Source: CAYZGU01 sp964478165
GTDB lineage: Bacteria > Poribacteria > WGA-4E > JAJDTR01
Direction of reading: 5' to 3'
NCBI GenBank assembly: GCA_964478165.1
Contig: CAYZGU010000026.1
Location: forward strand, 1 to 64,000
Length of the DNA stretch: 64,000 nt
Made by a program: the position numbers and the translations under genes
Notes under the pieces: generated by a model
The model's database searches: none
What the model was told of the DNA's origin: nothing
What the model saw: the letters and a program-made list of their open reading frames with translations, nothing else
Part shown: one piece after another, positions 1 to 8,555 of the stretch
How the letters are laid out: each line of letters opens with the position of its first letter
Numbering within the stretch: the first letter of the stretch is position 1

Positions 1-1501
1 TTTCTTCTTCGTTCCCGTATGCTTTGAGCCTGTCGTAGGCGCGCGCCCAAATACAATCCTTTTCTCCGATTTCGCATTTGCCCTGGCGTGTACCACCGCA
101 TGGTCCGTTACGCTGATTCTTTAAACATTGAGACTCAGGGCAAAGGTAGGCAAGATCGGGTAAAGAGCAATCACCACAATCGTGACACTCGAATAGCGAT
201 TTCTTGATTGTATGTTCGCTGGCATGGAACGCCTTCTGTACCCAACCTCTGGCCTTTTCAATTCTGCGGAAGAATTTTCGTCCAATTTTAAATCCGGCCG
301 TGCCATCCTCAAATACCGCTCCGTGCAGGGCTCTATTTATCTTGTAGATAATCGAGACGGTGCGCCTTGATTGCTCTAACGCGGCAGGGCGTTTCGAATT
401 CCGGTATTCTCGGTTTACCTCCGTCGAACTGAGGCCTGTCTTCGGGTTACCCTCGAAAAAGTAGAACTCATCTGGATAGCCAAAGCCAATCTCCTTAGAA
501 AACTCTTGCCAATCATCTGAACTATACGTGTCCGTAATTGTCAGAATGTTGTCATAGTCTTCATACTTCAAGTGTCCGCCGATATAAACGCCACGATAGC
601 CCAATCCTTTTGCAATCGCGCACTGCTTCGCAGCCAACTCCAAAAAAAAGGATTTACCCTTATCGGCTGATCTAGCCTGTGTTTCGGCCAGATTCAGCAA
701 TTCATCAGTCACGGTGACGCCAGGAATATTGTCGGCATTAAAGTATCGTGCCGCGGTCCGACTGAGCACGTACACATTCGCAAGTACTGGCACGTTGAAG
801 TCACGCATCGCCAAGTACTTGATTAGTTCATCTTGCTTCCGCGAATCATAACCAATTTGGTTAATCACGAAACCGGCACCATTCCCGATCTTTTTAGCAA
901 GTTTAAAATATTGTGGCATTAACTCATTTTCATAGCGTTTGTGGTTATTAACCACCGCACCCAAAAAGAATTTGGTGGGCGTGAGCATCTCGGGCTTTTT
1001 CCCCGTTTGAATCGTCATCCCGCTGTTCATCTCAGAGAACATTTTCAGAAGCCCCACCGAGTCAATATCAAAAACTGAACTTGATTGACCATGGTAACCA
1101 TCGGTGGGGTAGTCTCCCGATAATACAAGCACGTTATCAAATCCTTCGCTGGCAAGTTGCCAAGCGCGACTCTTAAGACCATTCCGATTCCAATCTTTGC
1201 AGGAAAGATGAATCACAACCTCCTGGCCCCGCGAAATAAGGTCCTTACCGAGAGTGTCAGCAGTGAGCATGGCATTACCCCCCGGGTTATCGGTAATACT
1301 GAGCACATGTATACGCGGATTTTCGGTCAGATTTCGCGCTAATCCAAGAACTCGTTGTCCGTTACGCTCAGTAATAACTCCACGTGAGGTCACCAACTCT
1401 ACACACGTGACAAAGGTGTCGGTCTTCCCAAGCAATTCACGAAGAGACTGTTGTTGCCACGGGTTATGAGTGCAATTCATATTGACATGCGAGTAAGACA
1501 T
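1..1501 (-). CDS. Methylenetetrahydrofolate reductase fused to a MetV-type C-terminal domain (3' end off window)
   Basis: About 500 codons are readable without a stop before the window edge. The N-terminal part is an MTHFR TIM barrel: catalytic-Glu segment VELVTSRG (residues 34-41), LSGD at 127-130 and NQIGYD near 214. It interconverts methylene- and methyl-tetrahydrofolate with FAD in the cytosol. From residue 439 comes a Cys-rich tail (CHDCGDC, then CPESQC, NQRNGPCGG and a C-x-WARAYDRL ending), the signature of MetV, which in acetogens is normally a separate subunit. The fusion suggests an electron-coupled MTHFR of C1/acetogen type rather than a plain biosynthetic MetF. The ATG at 1501 is the first in frame; its only SD-like GGAG lies 13-14 nt upstream. 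RACo and corrinoid genes lie upstream on the same strand. Family confidence is high; the exact C-terminus is not seen. Confidence 0.9.
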   Translation of the reverse strand, partial: MSYSHVNMNCTHNPWQQQSLRELLGKTDTFVTCVELVTSRGVITERNGQRVLGLARNLTENPRIHVLSITDNPGGNAMLTADTLGKDLISRGQEVVIHLSCKDWNRNGLKSRAWQLASEGFDNVLVLSGDYPTDGYHGQSSSVFDIDSVGLLKMFSEMNSGMTIQTGKKPEMLTPTKFFLGAVVNNHKRYENELMPQYFKLAKKIGNGAGFVINQIGYDSRKQDELIKYLAMRDFNVPVLANVYVLSRTAARYFNADNIPGVTVTDELLNLAETQARSADKGKSFFLELAAKQCAIAKGLGYRGVYIGGHLKYEDYDNILTITDTYSSDDWQEFSKEIGFGYPDEFYFFEGNPKTGLSSTEVNREYRNSKRPAALEQSRRTVSIIYKINRALHGAVFEDGTAGFKIGRKFFRRIEKARGWVQKAFHASEHTIKKSLFECHDCGDCSLPDLAYLCPESQCLKNQRNGPCGGTRQGKCEIGEKDCIWARAYDRLKAYGNEEE

Positions 1502-2163
1502 TAGTGCAACTGGGTCTCCGTCCAAAGAACGTCGCTAGTTTCCGAAATCGCAACCCTAGTTCTACCAACCGATTGACCCTTCCGCGCAGAGAAGGTTGCT
1601 CACTTTTTACGAGTTGTTCTGTAGAATGTAGAGAATACTGCGACCCGTGAAGGCATGATCAAATGGTCAGTGCCTGCAGATTCTTTCGACATTCTAGCTT
1701 ATCAGCGCCGGGGATAACACGCGGCGCTCCAGTTTCTTTAATGTTTTACTCGAGATAAAAGGCTAATTTGATATGTGCTAGCAGTTCACGATGAGGACTA
1801 ACCACCGGGCCATCGGATGTTCGCAACATAGATCTCCGCCCTTAAGTATTCAACATAAAATGAGGTTCAACGAAAACCTCGTCAAGCGCATAGACGCGGT
1901 CCTACTCGATGAACCATTGGCGTTCTGGTGTCAGCTCAAAGAAAAGGTTCTTTCCCTGGCGTGTTCCGCCCGCAAACTCCCTACCTCGCTGATTTTAGCT
2001 TAAAAAGTCATTGGCACCCCAGCAAATTTGCTCGACTTCATCTAATTCAAACAATTAACGAAGAACGAGGAATCCGAAGACCTCAAAGTCGCTTTTCTGC
2101 TCTAGCGTAGACGCATGAAGCTCCAAAGAACTGCGCCAATCTTCGAAATTATTCCTCTATGGG
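1502..2163. other. Intergenic region between RACo-like gene and MTHFR
   Basis: There is no intact gene in these 662 bp. A decayed MetV-like fragment lies on the minus strand near 1875-2030 (listed separately). The rest has only short ORFs without recognisable domains. No convincing promoter or terminator was found. Confidence 0.6.
1875..2030 (-). pseudogene. Decayed fragment resembling the MetV cysteine-rich tail
   Basis: Reading the minus strand in one frame gives ICWGANDFLS, a stop, NQRGREFAGGTRQGK, then ELTPERQWFIE, a stop, DRVYAL. This parallels the neighbouring MetV tail (LCPESQCLK NQRNGPCGGTRQGK, ending in ARAYDRL). GGTRQGK is identical in both and the tyrosine near the end is conserved. 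Most cysteines are lost and at least two stops interrupt the frame, so it is not functional. It may be the remnant of a separate metV gene or of a duplicated MTHFR-MetV between the RACo and MTHFR genes. The similarity is read by eye over about 45 residues. Confidence 0.45.
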
Positions 2164-4110
2164 TCAAACAAACGCACTGGGCATCGGCTTAAACTGACAG
2201 CCCTCAACGAAGATTTCAAAAAAGTCCGGCGTCGTTTCCAACTCCACGTGCTCAACGCCTTTGACCAACTGCTCGATAGATTCGCGTTTCTTGCGAGAAA
2301 GTAACACTTCTCGCGCGCCCTGTATAGCGGCATTGCCAATTTTTGCAATTCGCTCTTCTGGCACAGGGGCTAGGAATCCAATCTCGACTGCGTTACGAAT
2401 ATTGACATAGTTCGCAAAACCGCCAGCCAAAAATAGCTGCTTAACTTCAGTGGGGTGGATTCCAAACTCCCGCATTACAATATATTGCCCACAATAGTTC
2501 GCTGCCTTTGCCTGGGCAAGATTACTAGCATCATCACGAGACAATTTGATGCCATGCTCTGGAACGATTGTCATCTGGCGCTGTTTCTTCTCCGAAAAAA
2601 CGCCCATCGGTGTCATCAGATCGTGGTTTCGCAGTTCTGCCAACAAATCAATTAAACCCGAACCGCAGATGCCTCGAGGTTCTACACTACCGATAGTACG
2701 ATATTCGAAAGAACTGTTGGAAAATCGAATTGTCTCGATCGCGCCTTCAACACCTGGCATTCCATACTCGATGCCACCTCCCTCAAACGCAGGGCCTGCC
2801 GGGCAAGAAGCGGCTATAAGGCGTTCCGAATTCCCAACAACCACTTCAGTGTTGGTACCCACATCGACCAACATCACTATGTCTTTTTGCGATACCATGT
2901 CAAGAGATACGAGGTCCGCCGACACGTCTCCGCCGACGTGACTTGCAATTAGGGGTAATCCGTAGACAACGGCTTTCGGATTGGCCCTAATTCCTAAGCG
3001 CCGCGTTTTCACAAGGAGCGAGGTGGTTTGACGCTTGCCTTCGAGGTATTCATTTTCAATGACGGACTTGTACGGTTTCTGGCCTATACTCTGTACATCG
3101 AGCTTAAAGAAGATGTCACGCATTGTGGAATTTCCCACAACAACAATCTCATAAATCTCCTGACGCGAAAAATCAAGTTGGACACCCATCTGTACAATTT
3201 CATGATTTAGTGCGATGATTACCGCTTTTCGTAGTTCACCATCAAATTCACGGTCATACGAGATGCGGTGCATGACATCGCTTCCGCCGAACTGCTGTGG
3301 ATTCTCAAAAGAACTAACATGAACGCTTTTCCCGGTCTCCAGATCCACCAACTCCATAACGATGGTCGTGGTACCGAGATCTATTGCCAGCCCGTAGAGA
3401 TGGCCTCGATAACTGTCTACCTCTACGTCATCATAGTAAACAGTATTCCCCTTGCGCACAACTAAGGGATCAACCTCTGCTCGCTTGTCCCGGGTAAGGG
3501 TCAGAATCTTTGGACTCCGCCGCAATGGAGAAAATACAATGTCCGTGTCAGCATTTTCAACAACTGCTTGACAGGCGAGGCGGTAGTTGTCGCGCAAAAA
3601 CGCCTCTGTCTCGCTGCGAGGACGTAGGGCCTCCATCCCCTGCTCAATCTCGATAATACATTCATGGCATTGTCCGGTGCGAAAGCAGGAAGTTGGAACC
3701 TGGACCGCTAATTCATCCGCATAATCAAACACAGTCTTTCCAACAGAAAGCTTTCGTGTCTCACCTTCATATTTTATGGTGCCCATGCCATACTCCAATT
3801 GTTCAGGATAAGCACTTCGTTCTAGGTCGGCCTCCCATGCACTGCGATAATCTATCTTGTCGTCTCCGCCACACAGCAGTGGTCCCCCCGCCTCAACCGA
3901 CTTTCGCTGATTTCGACATCCGAACTTCGCTGTACATTGATCGAAGCGATTCTTGTACGGACATCGATAAGCAGATTGCTCATCGGCGTGAACCACCATG
4001 CCCTCGAACAACTCAGTAATCCTGTTAATGCGTTCTTGATATTCTTCCTGAGTAATCTGAATAACCTTCTGCATGCCGTTATCATCAGAGGTGTCAAAAC
4101 TCTTCTTCAT
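2164..4110 (-). CDS. RACo-like corrinoid activation/regeneration protein (2Fe-2S + ASKHA ATPase, DUF4445) with Cys-rich N-terminus
   Basis: 648 aa. Proteins of this family reductively reactivate Co(II) corrinoid proteins at the cost of ATP. Domains: an N-terminal cysteine segment (C50, C59, C65, C80); a plant-type 2Fe-2S domain with C142-x5-C148-x2-C151 and C180; then the ASKHA core with DLGTTT (244-249), DVGTNTE (416-422), GICGSG (480-485) and the DUF4445 signature AGGFANY (562-568). The start at 4110 overlaps the end of the corrinoid-protein gene by 17 bp, implying translational coupling; an internal ATG at 4074 is an alternative. The partner is most likely the adjacent corrinoid protein. 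The N-terminal segment (C-x5-C-RNQR...GGP...C...YRSAWE) is not part of the classical RACo layout and recalls the MetV tail. Confidence 0.9.
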   Translation of the reverse strand: MKKSFDTSDDNGMQKVIQITQEEYQERINRITELFEGMVVHADEQSAYRCPYKNRFDQCTAKFGCRNQRKSVEAGGPLLCGGDDKIDYRSAWEADLERSAYPEQLEYGMGTIKYEGETRKLSVGKTVFDYADELAVQVPTSCFRTGQCHECIIEIEQGMEALRPRSETEAFLRDNYRLACQAVVENADTDIVFSPLRRSPKILTLTRDKRAEVDPLVVRKGNTVYYDDVEVDSYRGHLYGLAIDLGTTTIVMELVDLETGKSVHVSSFENPQQFGGSDVMHRISYDREFDGELRKAVIIALNHEIVQMGVQLDFSRQEIYEIVVVGNSTMRDIFFKLDVQSIGQKPYKSVIENEYLEGKRQTTSLLVKTRRLGIRANPKAVVYGLPLIASHVGGDVSADLVSLDMVSQKDIVMLVDVGTNTEVVVGNSERLIAASCPAGPAFEGGGIEYGMPGVEGAIETIRFSNSSFEYRTIGSVEPRGICGSGLIDLLAELRNHDLMTPMGVFSEKKQRQMTIVPEHGIKLSRDDASNLAQAKAANYCGQYIVMREFGIHPTEVKQLFLAGGFANYVNIRNAVEIGFLAPVPEERIAKIGNAAIQGAREVLLSRKKRESIEQLVKGVEHVELETTPDFFEIFVEGCQFKPMPSAFV

Positions 4111-4855
4111 CGTCTTCTTCCGCGAATTGTTTTGCCAGGGCTACGCACTGAAGAGCATCTTTCCCATACGCGTCAGCGCCCATGTCGTCCGCAAATTGCT
4201 GCGTGACGGGTGCGCCACCCACCATAATCTTGACATCATCGCGAATATCTTCATCAATGAAGGCTTCAATTGTTCTACCCATATTGGGCATCGTTGTCGT
4301 CAGCAGCGCTGACATTCCCATAATCTTCGCGTCATGCTCCTCGACCGCCTCAAGAAATTCGTCATCGGAAGTATCCACTCCGAGATCGTGAACGGTAAAT
4401 CCTGCCCCGCGTAGCATCATGATACAGAGGTTCTTACCAATATCGTGAAGGTCTCCCTTCACGGTACCCATAATTACCGTTCCAATTGGCTCCACGCCCG
4501 AGGCGGACAAAATTGGTTCGATGTGTGACATACCAGCCTTCATTGCGCGTGCACATGCAAGTACTTCTGGCACAAAAATGAAATTCTCGCGAAATTTAAT
4601 ACCGACAATGCCCATGGCGGCAATCAGTCCATCATCCATAATCTCAAGTGCTTCAATACCACCCTTTAAAGCTTCACGCGTCAACTCATCCACCACATGA
4701 TTATCCCCTTCAATTAGGGCCGCGGCAATTGTCTGCATAGCAGAACGGGTATCCGCAAAAGATGCAATCGTCCGCATTTTCTCATCTTCGCGCTCGATAA
4801 ACTCTTCGATTTCGTCGCGAATAAATTCATTCTTAATATCTGCCAATTCCGCCAT
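4094..4855 (-). CDS. Corrinoid (B12-binding) methyl-carrier protein of the MtbC/MtgC type
   Basis: 253 aa, the usual size of two-domain corrinoid carriers of methyltransferase systems. A helical cap domain (about 30-120) precedes a Rossmann B12-binding domain containing D135-L-H137-D-I-G, whose histidine is the lower cobalt ligand, followed by SALLTTTMP and GGAPVT loops contacting the corrin tail. It should accept a methyl group from a substrate methyltransferase and pass it to tetrahydrofolate. The acidic C-terminus (DDEEEF) overlaps the start of the RACo gene, so the two are co-translated. No methyltransferase (MttB, MtaB or similar) lies between here and the TCA genes, so its substrate cannot be read from this window. 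Confidence 0.92.
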   Translation of the reverse strand: MAELADIKNEFIRDEIEEFIEREDEKMRTIASFADTRSAMQTIAAALIEGDNHVVDELTREALKGGIEALEIMDDGLIAAMGIVGIKFRENFIFVPEVLACARAMKAGMSHIEPILSASGVEPIGTVIMGTVKGDLHDIGKNLCIMMLRGAGFTVHDLGVDTSDDEFLEAVEEHDAKIMGMSALLTTTMPNMGRTIEAFIDEDIRDDVKIMVGGAPVTQQFADDMGADAYGKDALQCVALAKQFAEEDDEEEF

Positions 4856-4902
4856 AATTTCTGTCCGACCTCCGTAGACGCTACAATGTTACCTTAGCAA
4901 AT

Positions 4903-4920
4903 AAGGCTCGTATGAGCCTT
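4903..4920 (-). terminator. Hairpin after malate dehydrogenase gene
   Basis: AAGGCTC and GAGCCTT form a perfect 7-bp stem with a 4-nt loop, just downstream of the mdh stop on the minus strand. The following bases are ATTTG, a weak U-tract. It probably acts as an intrinsic terminator or attenuator between mdh and the corrinoid gene. Confidence 0.5.
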
Positions 4921-4934
4921 GTTGAAGCGCGGGA

Positions 4935-5864
4935 TTATTGGTCGCTGAGCAAGGCAATACCTTCGCGATATGTCTCAGCGGATTTTTGTAGTGCCTGAAT
5001 CTCAGAATCAGTCAACTGAATCTCGATTATCTGTTCCACGCCTAAGGCACCGAGCTTGATTGGAACCCCAATATATAATTCATCGATGCCGTACTGACCG
5101 GTAAGATAAGCAGAACAGGGCAGCAGGCGTTTCTTATCGAGGATGATTGATTCCGCCATCTGAGCAAGCGAAGCTCCAGCTGCATAATAACCACTTGTCT
5201 TCAACAAATCCACTATCTCAGCACCCCCATCTCGTGTACGCTGGACCATGTCTTCAATGCGTTTGCCAGAGATTAATTGCGTGATGGGAACACCATTCAC
5301 AGTTGTATAACGCGGCAGAGGAACCATCGTATCGCCGTGTCCTCCGAGCACGAGTGCGTGAATATCTTCTACTGACACGCCCAACTCGAGCGAAATAAAG
5401 TACCGAAATCGAGCGGAATCAAGAACGCCAGCTTGGCCGATAACGCGCTCGGGAGAAAAGCCCGACACCTTCCAAGCGTGGTAAGTCATGATGTCCAGCG
5501 GATTAGTCAACATTACAATTACACAATCTTGGGAATGCTTCACAACATTGGCTGTGACGCTCCCAACAATGTCGGCGTTTGTCTGCAGCAAATCTTCACG
5601 AGTCATCCCGGGCTTCCGAGGTGAGCCAGATGTGATAATCACCACGTCCGAACCTGCGGTGTCTTCGAAGTCAACAGCTCCCGTGATGCTGCAGTCAAAC
5701 GCCTCCACCGGCGCTGTCTGCGCCATATCAAGGGCTTTACCTTGAGACACCCCATCCACAATATCTAGCATAACAACATCACCCAATTGCTTCTGAGCAA
5801 CAAGAAATGCTGCCGTTGCTCCCACATTTCCTGCGCCAATAACACTAATTTTCTTTCGTGTCAC
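4935..5864 (-). CDS. mdh: Malate dehydrogenase (LDH/MDH superfamily)
   Basis: 309 aa from the GTG at 5864. That start is chosen because GGAGG sits 5 nt upstream; the ATG at 5876 overlaps this ribosome site. Interconverts malate and oxaloacetate with NAD(H) in the TCA cycle. Visible: nucleotide-binding GAGNVG (10-15), the mobile loop RKPGMTR (83-89) whose first arginine marks malate rather than lactate specificity, TNPLD (120-124), and catalytic His in GGHGDT (His176). It follows icd and gltA on the same strand, with 205 bp separating it from icd. Confidence 0.95.
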   Translation of the reverse strand: MTRKKISVIGAGNVGATAAFLVAQKQLGDVVMLDIVDGVSQGKALDMAQTAPVEAFDCSITGAVDFEDTAGSDVVIITSGSPRKPGMTREDLLQTNADIVGSVTANVVKHSQDCVIVMLTNPLDIMTYHAWKVSGFSPERVIGQAGVLDSARFRYFISLELGVSVEDIHALVLGGHGDTMVPLPRYTTVNGVPITQLISGKRIEDMVQRTRDGGAEIVDLLKTSGYYAAGASLAQMAESIILDKKRLLPCSAYLTGQYGIDELYIGVPIKLGALGVEQIIEIQLTDSEIQALQKSAETYREGIALLSDQ

Positions 5865-6069
5865 ACTTACCTCCATTGAGTAACCATTGCAACAAAGAGG
5901 AGTCTAGTTAATGCCCCAAAATGCCTGTTTGAAGTAGATAGCCAAGAGATCGCGTTACAGCAGCACCGCAAACGATGCGAAATTAGCCACTCGCGAAGAA
6001 ACATGCCACTCTGACGAACTCAGGATGCCCTGCGATTAGGGTGTTGGAGACGACCCCAGCAGTGCGCCG

Positions 6070-7326
6070 TCAAGATGAGAAATTTTCAGTGATGGCAGAG
6101 GCGAATTCTGATGTTCGTAGCTTCGTTGCACCCTCCATTAGTCTTTCCAAATCATAAGTTACGCGTTTCTGCAAAATGGTCTGCTCAAGTCCATGGACAA
6201 CCAAATCTGCTGCCTTCTGCCATCCAAGATGTTCCAGCATCATTACTGCGGAGAGGATGAGTGAACTCGGATTCACAACATCCTCATCCGTGTACTTGGG
6301 AGCCGTTCCATGTGTTGCCTCAAAGAGCGCCGTTTCGTCCCCAATATTTCCACCCGGTGCCATACCTATACCGCCGACCTGTGCAGCACAGGCATCGGAA
6401 AGATAATCGCCGTTTAGGTTCGGAGTGGCGATGACATCATATTCAGCGGTCCGCGTTAGAATCTGCTGTAACATGCTGTCCGCAATACGGTCCTTGATTA
6501 CAACTCTATCCTTAGGTATTTGTCCTTCATTGTGGCTATAAACAGCGTCTTCGGTAATTGTCTGGGCGGAAAATTCCGATTCTGCCAGTTCATACGCCCA
6601 ATCACGGAAAGCGCCTTCTGTAAATTTCATGATGTTGCCTTTATGCACAAAAGTTACACTTTCCCGGCCATGATCGATTGCATATTGAATAGCCATCCGG
6701 GCGAGGCGACTCGTCCCAAAGATACTAATTGGCTTAATACCTATTCCAGAATCTTCTCGAACTTCGACCGACATATTGGTTTGGAGGAACTCGATGACCT
6801 TTTTTGCCTCAGGCGTGCCCTGTTCCCACTCAATTCCAGCATAAACATCTTCCGTATTCTCACGAAAGATTACGACGTTCATATTCTCCGGGTGAGTAAC
6901 AGGAGCGGGAACACCTTCGAAATACCGAACAGGACGAACGCAAGCATACAGATCTAAGACCTGGCGCAAAGTCACATTAAGGCTACGAAATCCCCCTCCG
7001 ACAGGCGTGGTCAATGGTCCCTTGAGGGCAACACGAAAGTGTTCAATAGCCTTGAAAGTGTCTTGTGGCAGCCATTCCCCATATTCGTTCTTGGCCTTCT
7101 CTCCAGCGTATACGTCAAACCACACGATGCGCTGAGCACTACCATATGCTGCGTCGACAGCCGCATCAATTACTCGACGCGTCGCCTTCATAATGTCTCG
7201 ACCGATGCCGTCACCTTCGATTACAGGGACAATCGGTTGAGCTGGAACCACCAAACCACCATCGACATTTTGGATTGTTTCACCTTCTATCGGCACTTTC
7301 AGTTTATCAAAATCAATCACTTTCAT
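6070..7326 (-). CDS. icd: Isocitrate dehydrogenase, NADP-dependent type
   Basis: 418 aa from the ATG at 7326, preceded by AGGAAGAGG at good spacing; an upstream in-frame ATG at 7344 lacks a usable site. Oxidatively decarboxylates isocitrate to 2-oxoglutarate. Visible: the substrate loop GGGFRSLNVTLR (110-121), where S115 corresponds to the phosphorylatable serine of the E. coli enzyme; the lysine segment HKGNIMKFTEG; metal-binding aspartates in NGDYLSD; and HGTAPKYTDEDVVNP, whose Lys-Tyr is typical of NADP use. It starts 28 bp after citrate synthase, so both are probably one transcript. Confidence 0.95.
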   Translation of the reverse strand: MKVIDFDKLKVPIEGETIQNVDGGLVVPAQPIVPVIEGDGIGRDIMKATRRVIDAAVDAAYGSAQRIVWFDVYAGEKAKNEYGEWLPQDTFKAIEHFRVALKGPLTTPVGGGFRSLNVTLRQVLDLYACVRPVRYFEGVPAPVTHPENMNVVIFRENTEDVYAGIEWEQGTPEAKKVIEFLQTNMSVEVREDSGIGIKPISIFGTSRLARMAIQYAIDHGRESVTFVHKGNIMKFTEGAFRDWAYELAESEFSAQTITEDAVYSHNEGQIPKDRVVIKDRIADSMLQQILTRTAEYDVIATPNLNGDYLSDACAAQVGGIGMAPGGNIGDETALFEATHGTAPKYTDEDVVNPSSLILSAVMMLEHLGWQKAADLVVHGLEQTILQKRVTYDLERLMEGATKLRTSEFASAITENFSS

Positions 7327-7354
7327 TCCTCTTCCTAGATTCATTTCCCATACA

Positions 7355-8482
7355 TCATTTCATGGGAATGTACTTCATATTGTGTGCCCCAGTATAGATT
7401 TGCGTGGGCCGAAAAATTCGATTGTCGGTTAGCTGTTCTAGCCAGTGAGCGAGCCAACCTGCGACACGTCCCATAGCAAACATGGGTGTGAATGCGTCCT
7501 GTCGAATACCGAGTGCATCGTAGATAATCCCAGAATAGAAGTCTACGTTTGCAAAAATACCCTTGTCTCCGAGTCGTTCCGTCACAACTTCCTCAACCTT
7601 CAAAGCGACATTGTACAATTCGCTCGCACCGTGCTGATCGGTCATGTCATCGGCAAGGGATCGCAAAATAACAGCCCGTGGATCTCTCGTTTTATAAACA
7701 CGGTGTCCAAATCCCATTATACGCTCACCATTCTTGAGTTTCGCTTCAATGAACGGTTCGACATTTTGCAAAGACCCAATCTCGCGGAGCATTTCGAGCA
7801 CCTGCTCATTTGCCCCACCGTGCAGCGGTCCGGTTAACGTACCAATCGCAGAACTAACTACGCTATATGGGTCCGCAAGCGTAGAACCCGTGACTCTGGC
7901 GCTAAAGGTTGAAGCATTCATCGTGTGATCGGCATGCAGAATGAGACACACATCAAGCGCCCTTACACTCACAGGATGCGGTACATCTCCCGTAACCATA
8001 TACAAGAAATTTGCCGCGTGCCCGAGATCGTCACGGGGGAAGATATGCTCCTCACCAGTCCGAAGCCGTTCAAATGCGGCGACGATCGTCGGCAACTTGG
8101 CAATCAGTCGAATGCATGATACATAATTTTCTGATTCATTGGACACGTCCTTCGCCGGATAAACCATCCCCAATGCAGCAACCGTGGCCTGTAGAGCCCC
8201 CATTGGATGGCCGCTCTCAGGAAAACACTTAATTACATTCAGAACCTTATCTTTCAGCCGGCGGTGGTGGGTCAAATCACTGGTTAAGGAGTCCCGTGCC
8301 GGCGCAGTAACCGCATTACCGTTGAGGAGCAAATGCGCGGTTCCCTCGAAAGTGCTGTGCGCTGCAAGATCCTGGATACGAATTCCCCGATATTCCAAAA
8401 TCCCTTCTTGTCCATTAACAAAGCTAATCCCGGACTCGGCAATTGGTATCCCTTCTAGCCCAGGTACAAAGTCGTACGACAT
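7355..8482 (-). CDS. gltA: Citrate synthase (short, type I-like)
   Basis: 375 aa, the length of the compact Gram-positive/archaeal-type enzymes and shorter than the ~430-aa hexameric E. coli type. Condenses oxaloacetate with acetyl-CoA. Catalytic and substrate residues are present: LHADH (183-186), GPLHGG (His221), GFGHRVYKTRDPRA (His260) and VDFYSG (Asp314). A 2-methylcitrate synthase activity cannot be excluded by sequence. A clear AGGAGAG site lies 7 nt before the ATG. It heads the gltA-icd(-mdh) block. Confidence 0.93.
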   Translation of the reverse strand: MSYDFVPGLEGIPIAESGISFVNGQEGILEYRGIRIQDLAAHSTFEGTAHLLLNGNAVTAPARDSLTSDLTHHRRLKDKVLNVIKCFPESGHPMGALQATVAALGMVYPAKDVSNESENYVSCIRLIAKLPTIVAAFERLRTGEEHIFPRDDLGHAANFLYMVTGDVPHPVSVRALDVCLILHADHTMNASTFSARVTGSTLADPYSVVSSAIGTLTGPLHGGANEQVLEMLREIGSLQNVEPFIEAKLKNGERIMGFGHRVYKTRDPRAVILRSLADDMTDQHGASELYNVALKVEEVVTERLGDKGIFANVDFYSGIIYDALGIRQDAFTPMFAMGRVAGWLAHWLEQLTDNRIFRPTQIYTGAHNMKYIPMK

Positions 8483-8525
8483 TCAATCTCTCCTATCGTG
8501 TAAATCGAAAGGCGGTCTCTTCGCC

Positions 8526-8555
8526 ATTCTATTTCATTACATAAATTTCATGTAA
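8526..8555 (-). promoter_or_regulatory. Possible promoter of gltA
   Basis: On the minus strand TTACAT (8550-8555) and TAGAAT (8526-8531) are separated by 18 bp, about 45 bp before the gltA start. The match to the sigma70 consensus is only moderate. Confidence 0.3.
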
